Shown here piece by piece: positions 1-5,897 of a DNA stretch of 18,644 nucleotides. This DNA comes from JAFALX01 sp050734185 (lineage in GTDB: Bacteria; Chloroflexota; Dormibacteria; Aeolococcales; Aeolococcaceae). The translations under genes were made by a program, and so were the position numbers. The first letter of the stretch is position 1. Every line of letters begins with the position of its first letter. The stretch lies in assembly GCA_050734185.1 (NCBI GenBank), contig JBOHUE010000107.1:1-18644 (forward strand), in the 5' to 3' direction. The notes beneath the pieces are model-generated. The model was not told the DNA's origin, did not search any database, and saw only the letters and a list, made by a program, of their open reading frames with translations.

Positions 1-1
1 G

Positions 2-148
2 CGCAACGTCGTGGAGTCGGGCGGTGGCACGACGCGGCAGGCGGCCGCCCCGGCTGCGGGCGCCAACGGGAATGTAGCCAAGGTTGGCCGCAACCAGGCC
101 TGCCCGTGCGGATCAGGGAAGAAGTACAAGTTCTGCCACGGCCGGTAG
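2..148 (+). CDS. secA: Preprotein translocase ATPase SecA, C-terminal end (partial)
   Basis: Only the last 48 codons are inside the window; the gene enters from the left edge and stops at TAG 146-148. The visible part is a low-complexity Gly/Ala linker followed by the zinc-binding SEC-C tail, with the pattern CPCGSGKKYKFCHG (C-x-C-x8-C-H), which in SecA coordinates zinc and contacts SecB and/or phospholipids and the ribosome. SecA is the cytosolic motor that drives proteins through SecYEG. The SEC-C motif also occurs at the end of unrelated proteins, so the name rests on this motif plus the linker and on the prfB-ftsEX neighbourhood downstream. The ATPase domains cannot be seen here. Confidence 0.85.
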   Translation, partial: RNVVESGGGTTRQAAAPAAGANGNVAKVGRNQACPCGSGKKYKFCHGR

Positions 149-200
149 ATCACGCGCTCGGGGCGCGGTAGATGGATTCAGGAATCGGGGGTCAAACGGA

Positions 201-232
201 GCCATCGCGGGCATCCGCTGCAGCGCGATGGC
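201..232 (+). terminator. Hairpin downstream of secA, possible terminator
   Basis: A perfect 9-bp inverted repeat, GCCATCGCG (201-209) and CGCGATGGC (224-232), encloses a 14-nt loop, starting 53 nt after the secA stop codon. There is no T-run after it, so it is not a classic intrinsic terminator; it may act in a Rho- or Nus-dependent way or as an RNA 3'-end stabiliser. The rest of the 149-341 interval holds only this hairpin and the promoter candidate at 275-303. Confidence 0.35.
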
Positions 233-274
233 GGGTACGCATGCTCCCTGCGGTTGCGGAGCGCGTGCGGCCGG

Positions 275-303
275 TTGCGATTCCGCGGCCGATACGGTAA
301 ACT
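275..303 (+). promoter_or_regulatory. Candidate sigma70-type promoter for the DUF6941-like gene
   Basis: TTGCGA (275-280) and TAAACT (298-303) lie 17 nt apart and each matches the sigma70 consensus at four of six positions. The likely transcript start, near 310, would leave a leader of about 30 nt. An SD-like AAGGGG (326-331) follows, 10 nt before the ATG at 342. The short run around 298-310 is distinctly AT-rich in a GC-rich region. Visual match only. Confidence 0.35.
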
Positions 304-341
304 TTTTGTACTACGTCGTGTAAACAAGGGGTCAGCCAGTC

Positions 342-803
342 ATGCCCGAGGTCGAGTTCGTCATATTGGCCAATCACATCGAAGCGCTCAACGGGCTCTT
401 ATACGTATCCGGCGGCGGTTGGACGGACCACTATCGGCCCATGCCGCCAGGGAGCCCGGATTACATCAGCCATCTGGGAATCGGCGTTTCGGCCGTGGTG
501 CCGTGGACTGATACGAACGTCCAATACCAGTTGGTGGTACGGCTAGAAACGGAGGACGGGAAGGATGTGTTCGAGGTTCTTCCGACGCTGGTGGCAGGAC
601 GGCCCCCGAATCTGCCCCCCGGCTCGGATCAGCGCGTTGTTTATGCGATGAACGTCGAAATCACCTTTCCGCACGCTGGGGGGTATCGCATTCTCGCTCG
701 CATCGAAGGGGTAAATAGTCCGCGCTCAGTTACGTTTCGCGTCCACGATGTGCCGCTTCCGAAGATGGAGGGGAGTGGATCCACGACCCCCCCGGCCGGA
801 TAA
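342..803 (+). CDS. DUF6941-like protein of unknown function
   Basis: This 153-residue soluble protein has no signal peptide or membrane segment. The N-terminus (FVILANHIEALNGLLYVSGG followed by GWT) resembles the DUF6941 family, in which a short segment of the type 'D/N-x-A-x-x-x-x-GKL-x-x-GGGW' opens a predicted beta-rich domain; the family assignment is from memory of that pattern. The middle (residues 60-80, 105-130) alternates hydrophobic residues as in a beta sandwich. The last 15 residues are Ser/Thr/Pro/Gly-rich. The ATG at 342 is preceded by AAGGGG 10 nt upstream. Its stop codon sits in the loop of the hairpin at 789-812. It appears monocistronic, with its own promoter and a hairpin at its end. 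Function unknown. Confidence 0.8.
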   Translation: MPEVEFVILANHIEALNGLLYVSGGGWTDHYRPMPPGSPDYISHLGIGVSAVVPWTDTNVQYQLVVRLETEDGKDVFEVLPTLVAGRPPNLPPGSDQRVVYAMNVEITFPHAGGYRILARIEGVNSPRSVTFRVHDVPLPKMEGSGSTTPPAG

Positions 804-812
804 GGCCGGGGG
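789..812 (+). terminator. Strong hairpin overlapping the stop codon of the DUF6941-like gene
   Basis: CCCCCGGCC (789-797) and GGCCGGGGG (804-812) form a perfect 9-bp all-GC stem with a 6-nt loop GGATAA. The gene's TAA stop (801-803) forms the last three loop bases. No T-run follows. It probably terminates or stabilises the transcript, and the ribosome terminating on it would have to melt the stem. Confidence 0.55.
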
Positions 813-839
813 ACTTAGGGCGGATCGGCGGGCGGGCCT

Positions 840-1121
840 GTGTATATCGACTCATGGCAGTGGAGCGACGGCAATCTCGCTGAACTGGAGGCACACGGTC
901 TCTGTCGCCGTATTGCCCTGGAGGTCTTCAGCAATGCTCCTCGCTTCCGACGTAATCGACGGCATCGCGCAGCGAGCCACATGATGATCGGCCCTGACGA
1001 CGGCGGGGGGATGTGGGTGTTCTGCATTGTTGCCGTCGCGGAAGAGCCTGGTCTCTGGCGGGTTGTGACAGGATGGAGAGCCGAAGAGCCGGACGAGGAG
1101 TGGTACCGGAGAGCCAGATGA
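840..1121 (+). CDS. BrnT-like toxin candidate of a toxin-antitoxin-like pair
   Basis: A 93-residue protein starting at GTG 840; no other start gives the N-terminal block. The layout follows the BrnT/RelE-like small-RNase pattern: an N-terminal W-S-D-G-N-L-x-x-L-x-x-HG block (residues 8-20), a hydrophobic VF helix end (29-30), an Arg-rich stretch (35-43), MIGPDDGG (49-56), a beta strand (59-66), then LWRVVTGWRA (72-81) and E-x-x-YRR (87-91). BrnT proteins cleave RNA and are neutralised by an RHH antitoxin encoded just downstream, which is the order seen here. The stop codon TGA (1119-1121) overlaps the next gene's ATG by four bases, so translation is probably coupled. No strong SD is visible. 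The family call rests on pattern and context; toxicity is inferred, not shown. Confidence 0.7.
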   Translation: MYIDSWQWSDGNLAELEAHGLCRRIALEVFSNAPRFRRNRRHRAASHMMIGPDDGGGMWVFCIVAVAEEPGLWRVVTGWRAEEPDEEWYRRAR

Positions 1122-1519
1122 CAGAGAGTGAAGTGACTGACAAGAGGGGCGACGCTCTGGAGCTGTATGAGCATCGCCACGACGACGGTGAGTGGAGTGA
1201 GGGGTCCGCCGAGGTTGAGACACGCCCATTAAGGTCAGAGGTTGTCTCGTTTCGGTTGCCAAGTGGAGAGTTGATGGCAGTGGAGGCCGCGGCGCGCGCG
1301 GCCGCAGAGTCGCTCTCGCAGTTCATCCGCACGGCTATTGCCGAGCGTATTCAGCGGACGGCGATGCCACGACTGACTATTTCAATCGGAGCTTCAAATC
1401 AGGCTAGGATCCGGTGGGCCTCGGGGACCGAGGCACCTGTGACGATCGTATCGACCGAAGAGCGGCAGTTTTTAAACTGCGGCGGAGGATCGGCGAGCGG
1501 GCTTCCAATCCGAGCGTAA
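1118..1519 (+). CDS. Ribbon-helix-helix (CopG-like) antitoxin candidate
   Basis: Begins at ATG 1118, overlapping the upstream stop (ATGA). The 133-residue product has an acidic, flexible N-terminus (1-38), then a typical RHH domain: beta strand VVSFRLP (42-48), helix A (about 51-64) and helix B with SLSQFIRTAIAERI (65-78). RHH domains dimerise and bind DNA through the paired strands. A C-terminal extension (about 84-133) with short hydrophobic strands and a cysteine-glycine stretch is not part of the RHH fold and may be the toxin-binding part. A longer reading frame begins at ATG 1013, but that stretch is the toxin gene in another frame, so the overlapping ATG is preferred. Likely to repress its own operon with the toxin as co-repressor, as is usual for RHH antitoxins; an operator was not identified with confidence. 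Confidence 0.75.
   Translation: MTESEVTDKRGDALELYEHRHDDGEWSEGSAEVETRPLRSEVVSFRLPSGELMAVEAAARAAAESLSQFIRTAIAERIQRTAMPRLTISIGASNQARIRWASGTEAPVTIVSTEERQFLNCGGGSASGLPIRA
1465..1480. repeat. AT-rich 16-nt inverted repeat inside the antitoxin gene
   Basis: GCAGTTT-TT-AAACTGC is a perfect 7-bp inverted repeat around a 2-nt centre, lying in codons for residues 117-121 of the RHH protein. It is conspicuous as an AT-rich island in GC-rich DNA. It might be a protein-binding site; nothing in the sequence proves this. Confidence 0.3.
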
Positions 1520-1623
1520 TCGGACCGTTTGAATCGCCTTGGATCGTCGCGCTCCTTCGCCGACCGCTTCGGGAGGCTAAAAACAGCAGTAACGACTTGC
1601 GCGGGGAACGAAGCTCGATAGGC

Positions 1624-1908
1624 ATGCGTCGCGACCGCTGGTGCCCAAATTGCAGCCAGAACGTGCGACCAAAACGGGGCCGGGAATCGACGTTGCTGAC
1701 GCTCTTCTTCATTGCCCTGCTTGGCGCCGTCGGCGTCGGCGTTGGGCCGATCTTCTCCAGTGCCATGCCCGAATCGACGGCGCGGTGGCTTGGGGCCGCA
1801 ATCGGTGTCCTTGTTGGAGCGGCCTTGGCGGCGATCAGCGCGACGATCGAGTCGAGGAAAGGTCGCTGTCCGATCTGCGGCACCAGCTACCTGGGTCCGG
1901 CTCACTGA
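1624..1908 (+). CDS. Small membrane protein with split zinc-ribbon cysteines
   Basis: A 94-residue protein read from ATG 1624. A CxxC knuckle near the N-terminus (WCPNC, residues 6-10) and another near the C-terminus (CPICG, about 83-87) bracket two hydrophobic segments (about 24-45 and 57-76). If both ends face the cytoplasm, the four cysteines can form one zinc ribbon beneath a membrane hairpin. The frame extends upstream to 1414 without a stop, but the upstream part is Arg-rich, lacks a recognisable domain and overlaps the antitoxin gene, so the ATG beside the first cysteine pair is chosen. No good SD is seen. Not a family I can name; function unknown. Confidence 0.55.
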   Translation: MRRDRWCPNCSQNVRPKRGRESTLLTLFFIALLGAVGVGVGPIFSSAMPESTARWLGAAIGVLVGAALAAISATIESRKGRCPICGTSYLGPAH

Positions 1909-1929
1909 GCCACGGCAGGTGACCGCCGT

Positions 1930-3159
1930 CTATTGAGCGGCGAGCGTCTTCAGTCGGTCCGCCAGGCGGGGCACGACCTCCTTGGTGTTGTTCCAGTAAT
2001 CGTGAGCGCGAAGACCGGGCTCGACGACGTTCTCGACGTTGTTCACGAGCACGTCGTCGATCGCGTGCGGCGACGCGATGCCGGTGTCGAGCGGCACGTC
2101 GTCGAAGAGGCTTTCCCCCGCGCTTGTCGGCATCGCCTGTCCACGTTTCCACCCCATCCCGGGGGTCAGCGGGTCAGCGACTGGATCCAACCTGTCCCAG
2201 ACATTCGTCCAGGACGGCACCGGACCCGTGGGACCCGTCCACGGCTTCATGGACGCAATGCGACCGACATCCGTGCCCCAGCTGAGGGTGTCCGCGTACT
2301 TGCGCAGCGGACAGCCCATCGTGAACCAGGAGGGCACCATGCCGATGACCTCATACGGCGCCGTCCGCAGTGTGTCGAAGGCGACCACCGTGCCCTGGCT
2401 GTGGGAGTTGACCACGATGGCGGACACGTCACCTCGCTGCGTCAGGCGGAGCATCGCCTCGCTCACGAACTCGCGGACGCGCTCGCGCAGGAGGTTGCGC
2501 GCGACGTATCCGGCGACATCGTCCTCGACCGTGCGCAGGACGGTGTAGGCCCCGGCAGCATCCTTCGGGGTTGCAGCAGGGTGGAGGTGACGGATCAGGC
2601 GCTGCACGTGGCCGGGCCCGTGCACCGGGTCTGCGCGCGGGACATTCCCCGGCTGCTCGGGGGACCCTCCCTTTGGCGGATGCACGATCGCCCAAACGTC
2701 GCTGCCGAGCATCCCCACCGCGTGGCGCACCGAGATGTAATGCTCGAACGAGAACAGCCCGGTCAGCGCGGTCTCAAACGTCGCGAGTGGATCGGGTCCC
2801 GTCTCCTCTGCCGGCGTGTACACGAGCGCCACGTGCGCGATGCGTTTGCCATCGTGGACCAGCTGCTCGTCTCGTAACACCGTCGTCGAGGTCGGGTCGG
2901 GCCGCGAGCCCAGCCGGCTGAGACCGTCCTCGACACTACGGACGGCCGGGTTGTCTTTGGTGGGCCAACTGCTCTGGACGTAGATCGCCCCATGATCGCG
3001 ATGCGGATCGTCGCTGAGGTCGGCTCCCAGCTCGTCCTTCAAGTGCGCGTGCAGAGGGTCGGCGTAGCCGTCGATTCCGGCCTTGTCGTCCGGCGCTTGC
3101 TGGAACCCGATGCCGTGGATGGTCAGCAGGCAGATGATTCCCTGACTTGGTGCGGTCAC
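1930..3159 (-). CDS. Alpha/beta-hydrolase fold protein (serine hydrolase, unknown substrate)
   Basis: A 409-residue protein starting at GTG 3157-3159 with an excellent SD (AGGAGG, complement of 3167-3172, 7-nt spacing). The N-terminal strand LLTIHGIGFQ (11-20) supplies an oxyanion-type HG motif, the nucleophile elbow is NSHSQG (251-256, Ser254), followed by a conserved-looking VWDRLDP loop (Asp325) and a late His386 in AHDYWNN. This fits a Ser-Asp-His triad in the order of lipase/esterase-like alpha/beta hydrolases. No signal peptide, so probably cytosolic. The long region between residues 60 and 240 has no recognised domain and may form a lid or extra helices. Its stop faces the plus-strand zinc-ribbon gene, 21 nt away. 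Substrate cannot be predicted. Confidence 0.85.
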   Translation of the reverse strand: MTAPSQGIICLLTIHGIGFQQAPDDKAGIDGYADPLHAHLKDELGADLSDDPHRDHGAIYVQSSWPTKDNPAVRSVEDGLSRLGSRPDPTSTTVLRDEQLVHDGKRIAHVALVYTPAEETGPDPLATFETALTGLFSFEHYISVRHAVGMLGSDVWAIVHPPKGGSPEQPGNVPRADPVHGPGHVQRLIRHLHPAATPKDAAGAYTVLRTVEDDVAGYVARNLLRERVREFVSEAMLRLTQRGDVSAIVVNSHSQGTVVAFDTLRTAPYEVIGMVPSWFTMGCPLRKYADTLSWGTDVGRIASMKPWTGPTGPVPSWTNVWDRLDPVADPLTPGMGWKRGQAMPTSAGESLFDDVPLDTGIASPHAIDDVLVNNVENVVEPGLRAHDYWNNTKEVVPRLADRLKTLAAQ

Positions 3160-3210
3160 TCAACATCCTCCTGAACCAACGTATGAACCGCGGTTGGCGG
3201 AGGAGTCTAG

Positions 3211-3242
3211 GGCGCGAGGGCGACTGGTGCCACCCTCGCGCC
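3211..3242 (-). terminator. Terminator hairpin after the secreted-protein gene
   Basis: GGCGCGAGGG (3211-3220) and CCCTCGCGCC (3233-3242) form a perfect 10-bp stem with a 12-nt loop. It begins 10 nt beyond the stop codon of the minus-strand gene ending at 3253 and lies between that gene and the start of the next minus-strand gene. There is no T-run on either side. It separates the two transcription units. Confidence 0.6.
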
Positions 3243-3252
3243 GTCGCGTCAA

Positions 3253-3924
3253 TCAGCTCGCCGGCATCAGCACGATGTGGGCGGTGCCCACTGGGATGCC
3301 TTCTTTGAACAGCGACACCCCGAAGGTCGCGTTCAGCGCGTCCGCGGCCTGCGGTGACAGCCGCAGCACGGTCCCATCGAGCGTCGGGTTGCCCGACGAG
3401 TCGCTGCCGACCTTCACGTTGCGCCCGTCGAGCTCAAACAGTGGCACTTCCGCGGTGCCGACGCTGGCGGTCAACAGCGACGTTCCCGGGTTGACGATGA
3501 AGTTCGTCACGGTCAGTGATTTGCTGCCGGCAGAGAACGTCAGCCCACCACTGTGCGTCACGTCGCCGCGCACGTACGGGAGGTCGCTCGTGGGGAAGAT
3601 GAACGCCTCACCGCCCGTCACGGGGAAGCTCACCGCCACGCCGCCGCCGGTGGTGCTCGCGCTTGCGGGCGCGACCGGGGCGACGGTCACTCCATTCTGC
3701 TGCAGCACCTGCGCTGTGCTGGTGTCGAGTGTGACGGTGGTCGACCCGCCGCCGATGACCGGAACCGCCGCACTCGTGTGATGACGTCCGTCGTAGACGT
3801 AGCTCTCAAACGGGTTGTTCGTCGCGGCAATCGCATGCGTGCGCGTCGCCGCGAATGCAATACCGGCTACTACCACAGCCGCTGCGACGAACACCGTCGC
3901 TACGACAAGTCGATGTCGTTGCAT
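3253..3924 (-). CDS. Secreted protein of unknown function, possibly HtaA-like
   Basis: A 223-residue protein with a Sec signal peptide: a short basic start (MQRHR), a hydrophobic core (residues 7-25) and an Ala-rich cleavage zone near FAATRTHA. The mature part is Gly/Ser/Thr/Val-rich and looks all-beta, with segments such as VSFPVTGGEAF, GGLTFSAGSKSLTV and VPLFELDGRNVKVGS. The phrase 'GGLTF-x-x-G-x-x-x-LTV-x-N-F' resembles the HtaA domain and related secreted beta domains of Actinobacteria, but the match is too short to claim haem binding, and no conserved haem-ligand tyrosine or histidine can be picked out. No lipobox cysteine and no sortase signal. Translation starts at ATG 3924 with GGAG 8 nt upstream, and the GGAG lies inside an inverted repeat. 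Exported; role unknown. Confidence 0.75.
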   Translation of the reverse strand: MQRHRLVVATVFVAAAVVVAGIAFAATRTHAIAATNNPFESYVYDGRHHTSAAVPVIGGGSTTVTLDTSTAQVLQQNGVTVAPVAPASASTTGGGVAVSFPVTGGEAFIFPTSDLPYVRGDVTHSGGLTFSAGSKSLTVTNFIVNPGTSLLTASVGTAEVPLFELDGRNVKVGSDSSGNPTLDGTVLRLSPQAADALNATFGVSLFKEGIPVGTAHIVLMPAS

Positions 3925-3932
3925 GTTGTGTG

Positions 3933-3959
3933 CTCCATGAGCGTTGATCGTTCATGGAG
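3933..3959 (-). promoter_or_regulatory. Inverted repeat covering the ribosome-binding site of the secreted-protein gene
   Basis: CTCCATGA (3933-3940) and TCATGGAG (3952-3959) are perfect 8-nt arms around an 11-nt loop. On the minus-strand mRNA the downstream arm ends in the GGAG SD sequence that lies 8 nt before the ATG at 3924, so folding would hide the SD. It could instead be an operator, since the arms are also a dyad in DNA. Remaining upstream sequence to 4188 shows no promoter I would name. Confidence 0.4.
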
Positions 3960-4138
3960 GCTTACGCTCGCGACGCTGAGTGCGGATCATGTCCGATCGT
4001 GCAGAGCGCGCTCTCGTCTTCTGCTTCTCCGACTCGAACATGGCTCACGATGCGAACGCAATTACGACGCCGGCATGGCGCCTCGCAGATGGCGGGCGCG
4101 CGGCATCACTGTTGTGTCCTGTAGATAGATACGCGATA

Positions 4139-4150
4139 TCGACGCGTCGA
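4139..4150. repeat. 12-nt perfect palindrome in the intergenic region
   Basis: TCGACGCGTCGA is a perfect palindrome located 39 nt beyond the stop of the minus-strand membrane-protein gene and about 215 nt upstream of the secreted-protein gene. It is a candidate operator or a chance CG-rich palindrome. Confidence 0.25.
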
Positions 4151-4188
4151 GATCATTCACGCCGCGGCGAGCGCGCGTATCGGTCGTG

Positions 4189-5256
4189 TCAGATGGTCGC
4201 GGGGCCGGTGACCACGCCCGGCTTCGTGATGTCGATCGAGTCGCCGTAGCCGCTGAACGCGCCGGTCATTCCCTCGTGCATGTTCAGCGTTGTGCCGGCA
4301 TCCGCGGGTGAGAACGCTCCCAGGTCGATCGCCGCATCGATGTTCCCGCTCTCCGAGATGAGGTTGCCGTGACCATCCACCGCGGCATCAAGCGATGCGT
4401 CGGTCACGCCGAGGTTGTTGAGCACCCGGTTCATGTCGGGGTCGTTTTCCTGCGCGAGCTCGTTCTTCAGGTAGTTGCCGAGCTTCACCGGGTCGAGTGC
4501 CGCGTGATACGACGACGCCGTGGCGCCGTTCACCTCGACGTCGCCGTTCGACTTCACGTCGCCCAGCATCTGCAGGAACGCGAGGGGACTCTGAGGGCTG
4601 ACCTCCGCCGTGTTGGCACGGTCGATCGTCGCCGTCTGATAGCTCGCACCGTTGTTGGTCGACACGTACACCGTGTCGTCGTACAGCACCGCCAGCATCG
4701 TCTCGTTGACGCCGAGCGCCTGCACTGTCTCACGGAGCTCGCTGCGTGTCGCGCTCTGCTGGTCGATGTGGATGTTCACGACGATCTCGCCGCCGGGCCA
4801 CGCGCCGAAGTCGACTCCGCCGGGACCGGTCGCGGTGAAGCTCTGCGTGAAGCTGATGTCGGCGCGCATCGTGCTGCCTTCGACGCGCGTAACGGCGGAC
4901 GTCAACGACGCCGGGTTTCCGCCCGACTGAGCGTGCGCCCCACCCGACGTCGCGACCGGCGGTCCCGCGTGACTGCCACTCAGCAGGAGCGCGCCGCCGC
5001 CGGCGACGGTGAAGAGAGCGACGGCTCCGATTACAGCGAAGACGGCGCTGCGCGAGAGCCGCGGGAGTCGCTGCGGCGGTTGCTCCCAGGGCGGCCGCTC
5101 CGCGGGCGCGGGCGACGCGGTGGGTGGCGACGCCGGAGGCGCCGTGGAGAGCGGCTCGATGGGACGCGACTTCGCGGACGGCGGTGGCTGTGGCTCGCGG
5201 ATTCCCCAGCCGGGACCGCCGTCATTGGTGGTGCCGCCATTCGTCGTTTCTCCCAT
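4189..5256 (-). CDS. Single-pass membrane protein with Pro-rich cytoplasmic head and LppX/LolA-like outer domain
   Basis: A 355-residue protein from ATG 5256. Residues 1-65 are Gly/Pro/Ser-rich and disordered, and end in a basic patch (QRLPRLSRS). A transmembrane helix (about 71-93) follows, then a short Gly/Ser linker and an extracytoplasmic domain (about 110-355). That domain has the flavour of the LppX/LprAFG/LolA-type beta half-barrel: opening ADISFTQSF, a stretch about detecting a 'YDDTVYVSTNNGASY' strand, and the late 'GDVEVNGATASSYHAALDP' strand typical of such proteins. Mycobacterial members carry lipids or lipoglycans across the cell envelope; here that is inference. The frame could start further upstream at a TTG (5328), but the added residues look like non-coding sequence. 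No clear SD; initiation may be leaderless. Confidence 0.75.
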   Translation of the reverse strand: MGETTNGGTTNDGGPGWGIREPQPPPSAKSRPIEPLSTAPPASPPTASPAPAERPPWEQPPQRLPRLSRSAVFAVIGAVALFTVAGGGALLLSGSHAGPPVATSGGAHAQSGGNPASLTSAVTRVEGSTMRADISFTQSFTATGPGGVDFGAWPGGEIVVNIHIDQQSATRSELRETVQALGVNETMLAVLYDDTVYVSTNNGASYQTATIDRANTAEVSPQSPLAFLQMLGDVKSNGDVEVNGATASSYHAALDPVKLGNYLKNELAQENDPDMNRVLNNLGVTDASLDAAVDGHGNLISESGNIDAAIDLGAFSPADAGTTLNMHEGMTGAFSGYGDSIDITKPGVVTGPATI

Positions 5257-5453
5257 AGCGGCGAACGTACCAACTGTCGTGTGTTGGTCCCCTGACGGCC
5301 GCTGAACGGATTGGTGACGGCGCAACACCGGCCCGTCGCTGGTGATTCACGCGTTCAGATCCGTAACGTGCATTTCCATCGGGTTGCTGATAGCGTCCGA
5401 ACCCTGACGCGGGCGGGGCGCCAGTTACTTTCTTTTGTTGCGGAGATCTCCTC

Positions 5454-5897
5454 ACGGAAAGAAACGGCGCGCGCGAGGTCCATATCCTCCTCGTTGAGGA
5501 CAACCCTGGCGACGTTCGCCTGACGCTCGAAGCCCTTCGCGACGGCCGCATCGCCAACCGCGTCTCTGTTGCGCACGACGGCGAGGAAGCGCTGGATTTC
5601 CTGCGCCGGCGCGGCAAGCACGCGGACGCACCCCGTCCGGACCTCGTGCTGCTCGACCTCAATCTACCGAGGAAGGATGGGCGCGAGGTGCTCGAGGAGG
5701 TCAAGGGCGACCCCGAATTGCACCGCATCCCGGTGATCGTGCTCACGACCTCGAGTGCGGAGCGAGACATCCTTCTCTCCTACAACATGCACGCCAATTG
5801 CTACATCAAGAAGCCGATCGAGTACGACGAGTTCATGAGCGCCATCAAGGGGCTGGAGAACTTCTGGACCAAGATCGTGCGGTTGCCACCCGAGTGA
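5454..5897 (+). CDS. Single-domain response regulator (Rcp1/CheY-like) with a non-standard start
   Basis: The protein is a complete receiver domain of about 147 residues. Numbered from ACG 5454: acidic pair ED (15-16) in LLVEDNPGD, phosphoacceptor Asp68 in VLLDLNLP, conserved Thr98/Thr99 in VLTTS, and Lys120-Pro121 in YIKKP. It belongs to the small receivers that accept phosphate from phytochrome-like or cytosolic histidine kinases and have no output domain. There is no in-frame ATG, GTG or TTG between the upstream stop (5391-5393) and GTG 5646, which is only three residues before the phosphoacceptor, so a 5646 start would destroy the fold. ACG 5454 lies 8 nt after GGAG (5442-5445), exactly where ATG would be expected. 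The stop overlaps the next gene (GTGA). The start is inference; the receiver domain is clear. Confidence 0.8.
   Translation, partial: TERNGAREVHILLVEDNPGDVRLTLEALRDGRIANRVSVAHDGEEALDFLRRRGKHADAPRPDLVLLDLNLPRKDGREVLEEVKGDPELHRIPVIVLTTSSAERDILLSYNMHANCYIKKPIEYDEFMSAIKGLENFWTKIVRLPPE

Noticed and set aside
231..323. Short plus-strand peptide with CGCGARAAGC, reminiscent of a second SEC-C-like cysteine motif after secA
   Set aside because: Only about 31 codons, no SD, and it overlaps both the hairpin at 201-232 and the promoter candidate; the cysteine pattern is probably chance.
1912..1929. ACGGC/GCCGT inverted repeat between the zinc-ribbon and hydrolase genes as a bidirectional terminator
   Set aside because: Only 5 bp of stem with an 8-nt loop and no T-run on either side.
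1933..2877. 314-codon plus-strand frame opposite the alpha/beta hydrolase
   Set aside because: Composition is His/Arg/Val-rich with no domain; the opposite strand has a consensus SD, a nucleophile elbow and a full triad.
4369..5295. 308-codon plus-strand frame opposite the LppX-like protein
   Set aside because: Arg/Val-rich shadow; the minus strand has a TM helix and an ordered domain.
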